Below the pieces are notes generated by a model. It had not been told where the DNA came from. It worked only from the letters and a program-made list of their open reading frames with translations, and did not search any database. Shown here piece after piece: positions 24,868 through 34,535 of a DNA stretch of 64,000 bases. The stretch is taken from contig NZ_JAENIL010000017.1 of the NCBI RefSeq assembly GCF_016595505.1, positions 62,001 through 126,000 on the forward strand, given 5' to 3'. How positions within the stretch are numbered: the first letter of the stretch is position 1; each line of letters begins with the position of its first letter. This DNA comes from Pelagicoccus mobilis (GTDB lineage: Bacteria > Verrucomicrobiota > Verrucomicrobiia > Opitutales > Opitutaceae). The translations under genes were made by a program, and so were the position numbers.

Positions 24868-26001
24868 TTATTGCTTGGGACTTCCCGGGGCGCCAAGACC
24901 GACTTTTGTCAGTTTCGCTCCGCTGCCCGGCAGGCCGTAGACTGCTCCTCCTATTCCAATCACGAAGAGGTGCTTGCGGTCCTGGTTGCGAGCGCTGAAG
25001 GCGAGACTGGTAGGGAAGTCGAAGTCGTTTGGTGGTTCTGTCAGGACAGGAGTCAGTCCTGAGATCTGTCCGGTGGTCGCGTTGATCTTAACGACGGCGG
25101 ATTGGGGGATTCCGGTCCAGCCGCAGGGCGGGTTGACCGTGTAGAGATTGCCTTCCTGATCTGCTGTCAATCCGTCCGGCGAGAAAAGCTGGCCTGGCGG
25201 TCCCAGTGGAGGGTAGCTACCGGCTAGGATTTGGACGGGGCCTGCGTTCCCGTTCGGGCCGACTTCGATTCGCAGGATCAGACTCTTTTCTGTATTCGCC
25301 ACGTAGATACTGTTGGGTGGCACGAAGACGATGCCGTTTACTCCGGGAGCTTCGACGGGTGGGGCGGGTGGCGGGGGACTAAGGGGATTGTTTATGGGGT
25401 CTGGGGCGAGAAGAGGGGAGCTCGCCCAGATCTGGAAGCGGTTCGACCCCCGCGTGTATCTCCAGACGAGGCCTGGACCTTCGCCGGCTTTGGGGAAACT
25501 GTCGGTGACGTATAGATTGCCGAGTTGGTCGAAGGTGAGGGCGTTTGGCACGTTGATCTTCTCGGAGCCATAAAGCCGTTGCTTTTCTCCGTTTCTATTG
25601 ACCTTCCAGACGCCGTGGTTTTTGTCGCCCGACGCGAAAGCGGCGTAGAGGTTGTTTTCATGGTCGGTGGCGAGTCCGAGTATGCCTTTGGCCCCAGGGG
25701 GGGCCGGACCGAAGTTGGCCAATCGTGACAGCTTGCCCGCCGAGCTGAGCTTTAGCAGTCGGTTTTCTAGATGCTGCCTTCCGTCAAAGATACGAAGGGA
25801 GAGGTAGGCGTTACCATTGTCGTCGAAGGCGATTCCTTCCGGGGAGGGGATGAGCCCATCCGATGTTTCAAATACGTGCAGGATTTCGGTCTCCCCTAGG
25901 CCGAGGCTGGAGGCGAAGGTGAGAGTGGTCCAAAGAAGGGTGAGGGCGGCTATGGCTGCCGGAGCCGGTTTTTGTATCATGGGAGCGGCTGGTGGATGCA
26001 T
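24868..26001 (-). CDS. secreted NHL/SMP-30-like beta-propeller
   Basis: 377 residues with a signal peptide; ATG at 25980 gives the neater leader (MIQKPAPAAIAALTLLWTTL). The body repeats propeller blades: GIAFDDNGNAYLSL, GLATDHENNLYAAF, ALTFDQLGNLYVTD, GLTADQEGNLYTVN. Such proteins bind sugars, lactones or protein partners; no catalytic set is evident. It starts 2 bases past the stop of the kinase gene, so the two are co-translated and the propeller may be part of the same signalling unit. Confidence 0.75.
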   Translation of the reverse strand: MHPPAAPMIQKPAPAAIAALTLLWTTLTFASSLGLGETEILHVFETSDGLIPSPEGIAFDDNGNAYLSLRIFDGRQHLENRLLKLSSAGKLSRLANFGPAPPGAKGILGLATDHENNLYAAFASGDKNHGVWKVNRNGEKQRLYGSEKINVPNALTFDQLGNLYVTDSFPKAGEGPGLVWRYTRGSNRFQIWASSPLLAPDPINNPLSPPPPAPPVEAPGVNGIVFVPPNSIYVANTEKSLILRIEVGPNGNAGPVQILAGSYPPLGPPGQLFSPDGLTADQEGNLYTVNPPCGWTGIPQSAVVKINATTGQISGLTPVLTEPPNDFDFPTSLAFSARNQDRKHLFVIGIGGAVYGLPGSGAKLTKVGLGAPGSPKQ

Positions 26002-26002
26002 G

Positions 26003-28648
26003 CTAATTTTCCGGTTCGGTGATGGTCAGGAACTGCTTGGCTGGGACTTTTTTGAGCTCCTGGAGATGTCCGAGGGGCCATTGGATGCGGATGAGATCGA
26101 TCTTTCTGGCGTTGCCCAAACCGAAGTGGACGCGGAGGTCTCCGTTTGACCCGTTTCCGGAGCAGTGAATTTCCCGGAGCTGGGTGACTTCGTTTCCGTT
26201 GATTCTTGCGCTTGCCCAAACTTTGGCTCCGATGGCGTCCCGGTTGGACCGAGTGCCAACGAGAGTGAGGACTATCCAAGAGTTTCGATGATTGTCGTTT
26301 CGGAAGAGTTCGTTGGTTTCGCCAAGCTCCTTGTAGAAGCCGTTCGTGACGAAGAGGTCGAGGTCGCCATCGTTGTCGTAGTCGATCCACTTGCAGTCGG
26401 CGCTGCTTTTGCCAAGTTCGGTGAGCGGCGAGTCGACGATGAGGCGGAATTCCCCGTTTCCTTGGTTGTGGTAGAGCAAGTTCTTGCCTCCTCGGTTGGT
26501 GATGTAGAGGTCGATCAGGCCGTCGTTGTCGAAATCGCCCCAGGCCGGGCAAATGCATCGAACGACGCCGGGGGTCTCGAGACTGTGGCTAGCGTTGTAG
26601 AATCGAGTTTTCGCCCTGTTTCGATAGAGCTGGGGGCTGCTCTCTTTTTGCCAGGTTGTATAGAGGATATCCAGGTCGCCGTCGTTGTCGTAGTCGGCGG
26701 CTCCAAAGGTGACGTCTACATCTTCCTGATACGCTGCAATACCGCCGTTTTCTGGGGATACCCATGTGAAGCCTCCTGAACCTTCGTTTCTGAACTGGAG
26801 CATGTCTTGCCCGCTCACGAACAAGTCGAGGTCTCCGTCCATGTCGTAGTCGGACCAGAGGGCTCCGTGGGAGCGGCCTTTGAGCTGAGTCGTAATGGAG
26901 TCGACGCGAGACATGGTTCCATCCCCCTCGTTGTGCCAGAGCTCATTATAGCTGTATTCAATCAGTGGATCACCGTCGTTGGGGAGGTAAAGATCGAGAA
27001 GTCCATCTTTGTCGTAATCTCCCCACGCTCCACTGTTTGACGGGCTTGGCGTATTGACCCATTCGCCTTCGGTTTCTCTAACGAAAATTCCGTTTTCGTT
27101 GCGATAGAAGCGGTTGTGCAGTTTGCGGACTGCACTGTAGTCTTCTGTGGCGAGAAAAATGTCTTGATCGCCGTCGTTGTCGTAGTCCGCCCAGAGTGAT
27201 TCCATGGTGGAGATCCCGTCGGAGGCGATGGGAGTGTCGTGGATTCGCGAGAAGGTCCCGTCTCCATTGTTTCGGTAAAAGTTATTGGGGGAGTCGTCCT
27301 TTTGGTTCGAGACGTAGAGGTCGATGTACCCGTCGTTGTCATAGTCTACCCAGTTTGCTCCCACGAAACTGCCTCTGTCTTCAACGATCGCCCCGTGAGT
27401 GATTTTGGTGAAATTTAGTGTGGGATCTATCGGTGGCGCGAGTAAGTGGTATGCGGATACGGCGACAGCTATGCCTATGGCTCCGCTTGTGGCTAGTTTT
27501 CGCTTACGAGATTGCTTCCATGTCGATGACAGGCTGGGGCTCGTTGGCATGCTTTTGGATTTTGCAGCAATGAGGTCTTCGCGAAGAACGCTGGCGTCTG
27601 GGTAGCGTTTTTGAGGATCCTTTGCGAGGCATCGACTGAGGATTGAGCTCAAGGTTGGCGGAACCTTTTTGTCGTTTCTGTTGGGGAGGGGAGGTTTTAC
27701 CTCTTGGATGTTTCTAAGAACCTCTTGGATGGTCTCTCCTTGGAAGGGCCTGATACCGGTAAGAAGTTCGTAGAAGACGACGCCGAAGGACCATATGTCC
27801 GCCTTTTCGTCTACTGTTTCTCCTCTCGCCTGTTCTGGAGACATGTAGGCGCACGTTCCTAGGATTTGACCTTGCATCGTGTATCCGGATTCGTGCGACA
27901 GTTTTGCGATCCCGAAATCCAGAAGCACGAGGTCCCCTTCAGCTGAGAGGATCAGGTTGCTTGGTTTTATGTCCCTGTGGATGACGCCGTTCTTGTGAGC
28001 GACTTCAAGAGCTCTCGCGAGTTGGATGGCGAAGTCGATCGTTTGGTCGATGTCGAGCGGGCCTTTTTCGATTAAGTCACCTAGGGTCCCGCCTGGGTAG
28101 TATCCCATGGCGATGAAGAGTTGTTGGTTTTCGGTTTGGCCTATCTCGTGAATTGTAGCGATGTTGCGATGATCGAGAGCGGAGGCGGCTTTGGCTTCGT
28201 GAATGAATCGCTCTTGGGTCTTTTTGTCTGAGCCGAGCGAAGGGGGAAGGAACTTCAATGCGACGTCTCGATCTAGAACGATGTCTCTTCCACGGTAGAC
28301 GGTGCTCATGCCGCCGCGACCGATCAGTTCGTGTATTTGAAAGTGAGATACGTTTGATCCTATCAGTGGATCTTGAGCTATGACGCTGTCTAAGTTTGTC
28401 TTGTCTAAGGCTGTTTGAAGGAGAGTGGGTGATTCGCTTAGTGTGTTGAGTGCTGGCCAGACTGAATTCTCCAATAGTTGCTGAAAGCGATCCGAGTTCT
28501 CGCTCTGTTTTCCCAGCAGGTCGCTTAGATTCGCTGCGGTTTGGGGCGATTGCTTGGAAAGCTCTCGTAGGTAAGCTCGTTGCTCTGAAGAGCTCAGTTC
28601 GCTGGCCGCTGAGAAAAGCTTGCGAAGTGTTTTTAGGGACTCGCTCAT
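26003..28648 (-). CDS. Ser/Thr protein kinase fused to FG-GAP/VCBS and ASPIC/UnbV domains
   Basis: 881 residues. An N-terminal helical region (about 1-90) precedes a Hanks-type kinase (IGRGGMSTVYRG, HRDIKPSN, DFGIAK, CAYMSPEQA). A single transmembrane helix near residue 390-410 (LATSGAIGIAVAVSAYHLLA) leads to an outside part with many calcium-binding-like repeats of the type WADYDNDGDQDIFL and a C-terminal UnbV region (HFGLGNARKIDLIRIQWPLG). So a cytoplasmic kinase is coupled to an extracytoplasmic propeller, probably a receptor kinase. It overlaps the sigma factor gene by 4 bp, which suggests the kinase controls that sigma factor. Confidence 0.9.
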   Translation of the reverse strand: MSESLKTLRKLFSAASELSSSEQRAYLRELSKQSPQTAANLSDLLGKQSENSDRFQQLLENSVWPALNTLSESPTLLQTALDKTNLDSVIAQDPLIGSNVSHFQIHELIGRGGMSTVYRGRDIVLDRDVALKFLPPSLGSDKKTQERFIHEAKAASALDHRNIATIHEIGQTENQQLFIAMGYYPGGTLGDLIEKGPLDIDQTIDFAIQLARALEVAHKNGVIHRDIKPSNLILSAEGDLVLLDFGIAKLSHESGYTMQGQILGTCAYMSPEQARGETVDEKADIWSFGVVFYELLTGIRPFQGETIQEVLRNIQEVKPPLPNRNDKKVPPTLSSILSRCLAKDPQKRYPDASVLREDLIAAKSKSMPTSPSLSSTWKQSRKRKLATSGAIGIAVAVSAYHLLAPPIDPTLNFTKITHGAIVEDRGSFVGANWVDYDNDGYIDLYVSNQKDDSPNNFYRNNGDGTFSRIHDTPIASDGISTMESLWADYDNDGDQDIFLATEDYSAVRKLHNRFYRNENGIFVRETEGEWVNTPSPSNSGAWGDYDKDGLLDLYLPNDGDPLIEYSYNELWHNEGDGTMSRVDSITTQLKGRSHGALWSDYDMDGDLDLFVSGQDMLQFRNEGSGGFTWVSPENGGIAAYQEDVDVTFGAADYDNDGDLDILYTTWQKESSPQLYRNRAKTRFYNASHSLETPGVVRCICPAWGDFDNDGLIDLYITNRGGKNLLYHNQGNGEFRLIVDSPLTELGKSSADCKWIDYDNDGDLDLFVTNGFYKELGETNELFRNDNHRNSWIVLTLVGTRSNRDAIGAKVWASARINGNEVTQLREIHCSGNGSNGDLRVHFGLGNARKIDLIRIQWPLGHLQELKKVPAKQFLTITEPEN

Positions 28649-29247
28649 GCTTGTCTTGGAGGAGCGGAGTTTATCGCTTGATCACTCATCTCGCGTCCGA
28701 GCCAGGCTTTGGCGAAGGCGAGACGCCTTTGAGCGGTACGCTCGGAGAATCCTAGGAACTCGGCCGCTTCTTTTAAGGTCAGTCCGGTGAAGTAGTGGAG
28801 TTTTACCAGTTCGGCGGTATCGGAGTCGCCTTGATTGAGCGTTTCGAGGGCTTCGCTTAGGGCGAGGGTTTGGTCGTCGATTTTGGCGACGCTAGCGGTC
28901 TCGACGTTTTCCCAGTTCCAAGTGTTGAGGTCGACCCGTTTGAGGGCTCCGCCATGGCGAACGCGTTTACGCCAGCGAGCGCGATCGATCAGAATGTGCC
29001 GCATCGTCTCAGCGACTGCGGCGTAGAAGTGGTTCGGGTTTTTCCAGGCAGGTTGCTTGTCGCAACCAAGTCGCAGCCATGCTTCATGTACGAGGGCCGT
29101 GGCCTGGAGGGTTTGCGGCGCTTGCTGGCCCGACATGCGAGACTGGGCGAGTTTACGCAAATCTCCGTAGAGGGTCGTAGTCAGCTCAACTCGACTCTTC
29201 TTTCGTTTAGGAGCGGATCCCGGAGCGGCCTGTTTTGTGCGGAGCAT
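28645..29247 (-). CDS. ECF-type sigma factor (Planctomycete/Verrucomicrobia kinase-linked group)
   Basis: 200 residues: region 2 with YGDLRKLAQSRMSGQ and LVHEAWLRLG, a DRARWRKRVRHGG linker, and region 4 with LVKLHYFTGLTLKEAAEFLG, then SERTAQRRLAFAKAWL. This is the ECF group commonly encoded next to Ser/Thr kinases in PVC bacteria and Acidobacteria, where no anti-sigma factor exists. First gene of the sigma-kinase-NHL operon. Confidence 0.88.
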   Translation of the reverse strand: MLRTKQAAPGSAPKRKKSRVELTTTLYGDLRKLAQSRMSGQQAPQTLQATALVHEAWLRLGCDKQPAWKNPNHFYAAVAETMRHILIDRARWRKRVRHGGALKRVDLNTWNWENVETASVAKIDDQTLALSEALETLNQGDSDTAELVKLHYFTGLTLKEAAEFLGFSERTAQRRLAFAKAWLGREMSDQAINSAPPRQA

Positions 29248-29355
29248 GAGAGCTTCCGCGTCGTTTCAATCGCTTGGGGGTAGTCTATGGATTTTTGTTG
29301 TTGGGTCCAGCGTTCGCGGTCGAAACTGGGCGAAGACACGTACTCGGGCGTGTCT

Positions 29356-29727
29356 TTAGAGATGCTGATCGATCAAGATCGGATTTCCGTCGGGATCGGT
29401 GAGCATGATGTGGGCGGGGCCGGTTGTAGATTCGTCAGCTTCTTCGGCTAGGTCGATCCCGTCTGCTTTGAGCTGTTTCTGAATGTCGCGTACGTCGGTG
29501 AATTCGGGAAGAGGGTTGGCGTCGGCGTCCCAGCCGGGGGTGAAGGTAAGCATGTTTTGCTCAAACATGCCTTGGAATAGGCCGATGATCGTGTCGCCGT
29601 TTTTTAGGATGAGCCAGTTTTGCTCGATATCGCCGCCGAACTTGGTGAAGCCGAGTTTCTGGTAGAAGGCGAAGGAGACCTGGATGTCTTTTACCTTGAG
29701 GCTGAGTGAGAAGGCTCCGAGTTGCAT
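29356..29727 (-). CDS. VOC (glyoxalase/bleomycin resistance-fold) protein
   Basis: About 123 residues from the ATG at 29727 (MQLGAFSLSLKVKDIQVS); the upstream in-frame ATG at 29775 adds a low-complexity TTPTPEPT stretch and is less likely. One beta-alpha-beta-beta-beta pair: FYQKLGFTKFGGDIEQNWLI and GPAHIMLTDPDGNPILIDQH. Metal-ligand positions are only partly conserved, so enzymatic activity is uncertain. Monocistronic. Confidence 0.75.
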   Translation of the reverse strand: MQLGAFSLSLKVKDIQVSFAFYQKLGFTKFGGDIEQNWLILKNGDTIIGLFQGMFEQNMLTFTPGWDADANPLPEFTDVRDIQKQLKADGIDLAEEADESTTGPAHIMLTDPDGNPILIDQHL

Positions 29728-29785
29728 AGTTGGTTCCGGGGTTGGGGTTGTGGAATGGGAAAGAAGCGTTACCACATTCTATGAA

Positions 29786-29812
29786 AAAGGACGAGCATCG
29801 TGCTCGTCCTTT
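29786..29812 (-). terminator. intrinsic terminator after the DUF4340 gene
   Basis: AAAGGACGAGCA-TCG-TGCTCGTCCTTT, a perfect 12-bp stem; on the minus strand it is followed by more T residues. It closes the gld-like operon and may work both ways. Confidence 0.9.
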
Positions 29813-29825
29813 GGGGGTAAATTAT

Positions 29826-30944
29826 CTATCCGGCAGGCTCGGGTGCAGGTCCAGCTGGAAGCTGAACGGGTTCTGGCGTCGGTTCAGACTCTGGGATGTC
29901 TGCGAGCAGAGTATCGAGGGATTCGGGAGCGGCGGTGTAGAGAGTGCTGCTTGCCGTGAAGGCGGTGCGTGACATGTATTCGTTTATTGGATCGTCGCTC
30001 TTGCTTGAAGATAGGACTACAAATACGGAACCTGCATCTGTTTCCACTTCCTCTTGCATTTCGGTGACGGTCTCTCCTGCATCGTTGGTGGTCTCTACTT
30101 CCTTTTCCACCCGGACTTCGGGGCGTTGGCCTGCAAGTACGGTGTATGTCGTTCCGTCGGCGAGGGTGTAGTCGATAGTGTAGCTGTGAGACTTCGCGGC
30201 GACGTAGTCGGGGTCGGTCAGGTCTGCGAGGTTGGTGAAGCGGATGCTCACGAGTCGGTTGAGGGCTCGGGTGATCGCTCCTTGGTCGAGTTGCTTGCCT
30301 TCGGGAAGCGTGTCGACGCTTGTCCAGTCTGCTTCATCGGACTCGCGTGTGACGGCGAGGGTGTCGCCGTTTTCTAGCTTGAAGTTCGCGGAGCGGATCT
30401 CGTCGCGTTCGACGGAGAGCAGTTCTTTCTCGAGCCAGGAAACGGGGTCGCCGTCGACGCTGAAACTTTCACTGGAGATGAAGGCGACTTCTTCGTCGGC
30501 GAATCGGACGAGCTGTTTCCCGCTTTCGGTTTCGCGGCCGAGGTCGAGGGAGAGGACGCTTTTGTCGGAGTCGTCGATCAGGTTGATGTAGTCGACCTCG
30601 AACCCGAAGTCGGCGATGCGCTTGGGGTTGCGCGAGGCCACGCGTTCGAGCTTGGCCTCTTTGAGTTGTGTCACGAGATCGGTGACTTTTTGCGAGTCGG
30701 CTGGGAGGGCGTACTTTTCCTGTAGGAGCCAGGCGGATACGGTTGAGTCGTACTGAAAGGTTAGGGACTCGTTGCCGCTGATCATTTCGAGGGTCGAGAC
30801 TTTGTCTAGGTCTTCGTTTGAAATGATGGATGTGCCGACTCGTGGGTCTTCCTTCTGGGAGTTGTCGGCGTTGTTGATGAAGTAGGTTATGCCGGCTGCT
30901 ACTGCAAGGGCGGCGGTAGAGATGTAGAGTTTGTTGAGATTCAT
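29826..30944 (-). CDS. DUF4340 protein of the gld-like operon
   Basis: 372 residues: an N-terminal hydrophobic anchor (LYISTAALAVAAGITYFI) then repeats of the DUF4340 pattern (VTDLVTQLKEAKLERVASRNP, IRFTNLADLTDP) and an acidic/proline-rich tail (PESEPTPEPVQLPAGPAPEP). DUF4340 genes usually follow gldG-like genes, as here (56 bases downstream of it), and their products are thought to be extracytoplasmic partners of that transporter. Function unknown. Confidence 0.85.
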   Translation of the reverse strand: MNLNKLYISTAALAVAAGITYFINNADNSQKEDPRVGTSIISNEDLDKVSTLEMISGNESLTFQYDSTVSAWLLQEKYALPADSQKVTDLVTQLKEAKLERVASRNPKRIADFGFEVDYINLIDDSDKSVLSLDLGRETESGKQLVRFADEEVAFISSESFSVDGDPVSWLEKELLSVERDEIRSANFKLENGDTLAVTRESDEADWTSVDTLPEGKQLDQGAITRALNRLVSIRFTNLADLTDPDYVAAKSHSYTIDYTLADGTTYTVLAGQRPEVRVEKEVETTNDAGETVTEMQEEVETDAGSVFVVLSSSKSDDPINEYMSRTAFTASSTLYTAAPESLDTLLADIPESEPTPEPVQLPAGPAPEPAG

Positions 30945-30976
30945 TTGCTTACGCTGGGTGTTTGGTTGTGCTGTAA

Positions 30977-30996
30977 CGGCAACGACGGAGCGTTGC
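30977..30996. repeat. half copy of repeat family E
   Basis: GGCAACGACGGAGCGTTGCC between the gldG-like and DUF4340 genes resembles the arms at 15404-15473. Confidence 0.5.
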
Positions 30997-31000
30997 CCTC

Positions 31001-32842
31001 TTAGGCTGCTTTGCGCATGCGGTTGAAGAGGAGGGCGAAGATGAGCAGTCCGATGGGAGCCCAGAGGAGGTTGATCGCTCCAATTACAGTACCCAAGGTT
31101 TCGATACCTTGGCGTAGCTCGCGGCGGATGTTGCGTATTTCACCGCGGAGTTCGGCTTGCTTTTGCTGGTTTTCGGTGATCATGGCGGTCATTTCCGGAC
31201 TTGCGTAGATGACGCCGGATCCGGCTTGTTCGCTGAGGAGCTTGGTGAGCTCTGCGTTGATCGCCTGCAGCTCTGCTTCGACGAGTTCGAGTTTCGCTTG
31301 GTATTGCTTTTGGGCTTCGGCTTCCATCTCCTGCACTACTGTGAATGGGCGGGATGTGCTGGCCTTGCCGCGGATGCCGATCAGGTCGCTGCTGCCGCCG
31401 AGGTATTCGACGAAGTTGGATACGAAGTTTTGGTTGTCGTTGAGCGACTGGACCTGTTCCATGCCGAGGAAGTTGCTCCGTTGGATGGAGAACTGGTCGA
31501 GCAGGAAGTCGGAGTCGGCGACGATGAGGATAGTCGCGTTTCCGGTGGCGAGGGATTCCGAGGCTGGTTGCTCGGCGGACTCACCTTCTTCGCTTTCCGA
31601 AGGACGCCCTTCTGGGAACGCCGTCTTGATTTCACCGGAGAGCAGGCCGGCGACAGTGGCTTGTTCGCCAATTGGCTGCGCTTGAGCGAGCAGCTGTTGC
31701 GGTTGAGAGAACTGTAGCATCATGGCCTGCGCTTGCAGGCTGTCGCTGGAGGTGGTGAGGATCGGCTCCCAATTGGCGGTAGAGGTGTCGCTTTGCTTGA
31801 GCTGTCCCGCTTCTAGCATGAGCAGGCCTTCGAGCTCGGAAGAGGGCAGAAGGTCGCGATTGGTGAAGGAGTCCTGGAAGACAAGCCAAGCCGGTTGGGA
31901 GAAGGTGCCGCGTCGCAGGGAGTTGGTTTCATCGAGGAGGACGAGGCTTGGGTCGTATTCGATGCCCCATGCTGCGAGGAGCTCTGGAAGGTCGCTTGGG
32001 GTGGCTTGGCTCATTTGGCCCATCATCATTTGCTGGCGACCTTGTTCGCGTTCTGTGAACGAGGAGGGGTCGAGGGCGAGGAAGATCGGCTTGCCAGAAA
32101 GTGCGTATTGGTCGATTGAATACTGTAGGGAGGGACTGAGGTCTTTGGGGTGGACCATCATGAGAATGTCGAGGTTGGCGGGGAGCTCCTCTTCTGCTGG
32201 AGTGACTTCCACCACTTCGAACTGGTTCTCAAGTTGGGTGACCACGAACTGGTCCTGAGGCGCTGGCTGACCTGGCATTGCGGGGTAGTCTGGAGCGCTG
32301 AGCGGGAGGGAGCTGATCAGGCCGAGGCGCGGCTTGGTGAGCAACTGGGTTTCGTAGATCGTTTTCGAGATATCGTACTCGAGGAAGGTTTCTCGGTTCC
32401 AGTTGAAGAAGGGGTGGATCTTTTCGGTGTCGCCTTGAGCGACGACCATGCCGAGGAAGACGCGATCTCCGTTGGGGAGTTCCGTTCCGTTGAGTCCGGC
32501 TGCGGTGGCTCGTTCTTCTTCTTCGGTGTCAGGCTTCGGATCGATGACGTTGAGATAGATCTTGTTGCCGGAGGCCGACTGGTATTGTTCGAGCATTTGC
32601 TCGACGCGGTCGGAGAAGTTTTTGAACCAGGCAGGGAGTTCGGTGACGCTTTTTGAGGAATAGAAGTCGATCGTGATCGGATCTTCCAGTTTCTCGAGCA
32701 TGGACTTGGTGCTATCTGAGAGCTTGTAGATTCCTTCTTGTGTGAAATCGAATCGTATGGGGAGAGAGGATACGATGTAGTGGAGAAGGACGAAGTTTAT
32801 CAGCAGGAGCGCTGTTGCGATTATCTTTTTGGAAAGTGTCAT
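31001..32842 (-). CDS. GldG-like ABC-2 associated extracytoplasmic protein
   Basis: 613 residues with an N-terminal transmembrane helix and a C-terminal one (LGTVIGAINLLWAPIGLLIF) enclosing a large periplasmic domain (RFDFTQEGIYKLSDSTKSML, LEDPITIDFYSSKSV, ILIVADSDFLLDQ) and a coiled coil near 525-590. This is the GldG/IntG-like family encoded with ABC-2 permease and ATPase genes. In gliding Bacteroidetes GldAFG supports motility; in Verrucomicrobia the cargo is unknown. Confidence 0.85.
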   Translation of the reverse strand: MTLSKKIIATALLLINFVLLHYIVSSLPIRFDFTQEGIYKLSDSTKSMLEKLEDPITIDFYSSKSVTELPAWFKNFSDRVEQMLEQYQSASGNKIYLNVIDPKPDTEEEERATAAGLNGTELPNGDRVFLGMVVAQGDTEKIHPFFNWNRETFLEYDISKTIYETQLLTKPRLGLISSLPLSAPDYPAMPGQPAPQDQFVVTQLENQFEVVEVTPAEEELPANLDILMMVHPKDLSPSLQYSIDQYALSGKPIFLALDPSSFTEREQGRQQMMMGQMSQATPSDLPELLAAWGIEYDPSLVLLDETNSLRRGTFSQPAWLVFQDSFTNRDLLPSSELEGLLMLEAGQLKQSDTSTANWEPILTTSSDSLQAQAMMLQFSQPQQLLAQAQPIGEQATVAGLLSGEIKTAFPEGRPSESEEGESAEQPASESLATGNATILIVADSDFLLDQFSIQRSNFLGMEQVQSLNDNQNFVSNFVEYLGGSSDLIGIRGKASTSRPFTVVQEMEAEAQKQYQAKLELVEAELQAINAELTKLLSEQAGSGVIYASPEMTAMITENQQKQAELRGEIRNIRRELRQGIETLGTVIGAINLLWAPIGLLIFALLFNRMRKAA

Positions 32843-32886
32843 TTTGAATAGGTGCTTAGGCCTTTGTTTTTAGGCGTAGGTCTCGT

Positions 32887-33597
32887 TTAGCGTTCAATGA
32901 CGACCATGTTGATGCCGAGAAATGCCAAGGTCAGGGTCACGTAGAAGGAGATGGCGCTGATGTCTATCAAGCCTCTCGACATGGCTTCAAAATGTTGTTC
33001 GAAGCTGAATAGGCGGAGTACGTCGAGCATTCCGGTTGGGACTTTGTTGGCGAGGAACTGGGCGAGCCAGTCTGAGCCGATGAGTGTGGAAAGCACGCAG
33101 ATCAGGATGCTCAGTACGAGAGCGATGACTTGGTTTTTGGTGAGAGCGGAGCAGGCGGCGGTGATTGCCAAGAAGGCGGCAGAAGTCAGTGCCGCTCCGA
33201 TGTATCCGGAAAATATTACACCCCAATCAGGATCGCCCAGATAGCTGGTTGTAATGGCGAGGGAGAATGTGAGGCAGAGTCCTACGCAGATGAAGCAGAG
33301 GGCGGCCAGGAATTTGGCGACGACGGCGGAGCGTGGAGAGATGGGGAGGGTGAAGAGGAGTTCTATGCTTCCCGACCGTTTCTCTTCTGACCAGAGTCGC
33401 ATGCCGACGGCTGGGATGAAGATGGCGAGCACCCAGGGGAGTCGGACAAACAGAGTGAAGAGCGTGGCTTGGCTGTTTCTGTAGTATCCGAAGTAGAGGG
33501 CGAGAGCGATGACTGCGAAGTGGAAGGCTGCGAGGATGACGTAGCCTACGGGAGAACGGAAGTAACCGAGAAATTCTTTCTTAAAGACGGGTGTCAT
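32887..33597 (-). CDS. ABC-2 permease, GldF-like
   Basis: 236 residues, six hydrophobic segments, starting VFKKEFLGYFRSPVGYVILA, which is the conserved start of ABC-2 type permeases of the GldF/NosY group; WSEEKRSGSIELLFTLPIS is the cytoplasmic coupling element. Works with the ATPase at 33634. Confidence 0.88.
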   Translation of the reverse strand: MTPVFKKEFLGYFRSPVGYVILAAFHFAVIALALYFGYYRNSQATLFTLFVRLPWVLAIFIPAVGMRLWSEEKRSGSIELLFTLPISPRSAVVAKFLAALCFICVGLCLTFSLAITTSYLGDPDWGVIFSGYIGAALTSAAFLAITAACSALTKNQVIALVLSILICVLSTLIGSDWLAQFLANKVPTGMLDVLRLFSFEQHFEAMSRGLIDISAISFYVTLTLAFLGINMVVIER

Positions 33598-33633
33598 GAG
33601 AAGAGTGAATTTTGAAGGGTGAAAAGTGAAATG

Positions 33634-34362
33634 CTAGGCGAGGATGTTCTTGTTGGTGATGTCGCGGAAGACCTCGTCGATGGTGGCTCCGGGCTTGCGG
33701 GCTTTGAAGGCTTCGGGCGTTTCGTCGACGAGGACCTTGCCTTGGTCGATGATGATCACGCGATTGCAGATGGCTTCGACCTCTTCGAGGATGTGAGTGG
33801 AGAGCACGATGGCTTTGTCCTTAGCCATGGCTTGTATCAGCTTTCTCACTTCGTGCTTTTGGTTGGGGTCGAGTCCGTCTGTCGGCTCGTCGAGGATGAG
33901 AACCTGCGGGTCGTGAATGATCGCTTGAGCAACTCCTACGCGTTGGCGGTAGCCTTTGGAGAGGTTTTCGATGGTCCGGTACTTGACGGAGTCGAGGTGG
34001 CATTTGACGATGACGTCGGCGAGGCGGCTCGTCACTTCTTCCTTATCGGTGATGCCGCGCGCTTCTGCGACGTAGGTGAGGAACTCGACGACGGTCATTT
34101 CTGGATACGCCGCGCTGCTTTCTGGCAGGTATCCGATGCGTTGCTTAACTTCGATCGGGTTTTCAGTGACGTCGAATCCGTCGACGGTGGCTTTGCCCGA
34201 GGTGGGAGTGAGGAAGCCGGTGATCATCTTCATGGTGGTGGACTTGCCGGCCCCGTTCGGTCCGAGGAATCCAAGGATGTCACCCTTGTTGATGGTGAAT
34301 GAGACGCCGTCGACGGCGCGGAGAGTCCCGTAGTCTTTTACGAGTCGATCTACTGTTACCAT
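33634..34362 (-). CDS. ABC transporter ATPase, GldA-like
   Basis: 242 residues: Walker A GPNGAGKSTTMK, Q-loop YLPESSAAYPEMTV, signature LSKGYRQRVGVAQA, Walker B VLILDEPTDGLDP and switch LSTHILEE. Typical of ABC-2 exporters. First gene of the four-gene minus-strand operon ending at 29826. Confidence 0.92.
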   Translation of the reverse strand: MVTVDRLVKDYGTLRAVDGVSFTINKGDILGFLGPNGAGKSTTMKMITGFLTPTSGKATVDGFDVTENPIEVKQRIGYLPESSAAYPEMTVVEFLTYVAEARGITDKEEVTSRLADVIVKCHLDSVKYRTIENLSKGYRQRVGVAQAIIHDPQVLILDEPTDGLDPNQKHEVRKLIQAMAKDKAIVLSTHILEEVEAICNRVIIIDQGKVLVDETPEAFKARKPGATIDEVFRDITNKNILA

Positions 34363-34535
34363 AGGTTGTTCAGTTTCCTTTGATCTATTGGGTTGGGATA
34401 CGCGAAAGCTCCTCGAGTGGTACGGGGAGCTTTCAAAGCGGGAAATCCAGTATGAAACAGCGTGGCGGAAATCAAGTTCCAGTTTACTGAAATCGAAGGC
34501 AGGCGGGCGAAAATTGGAATTTGTGAGCGGGAGCG

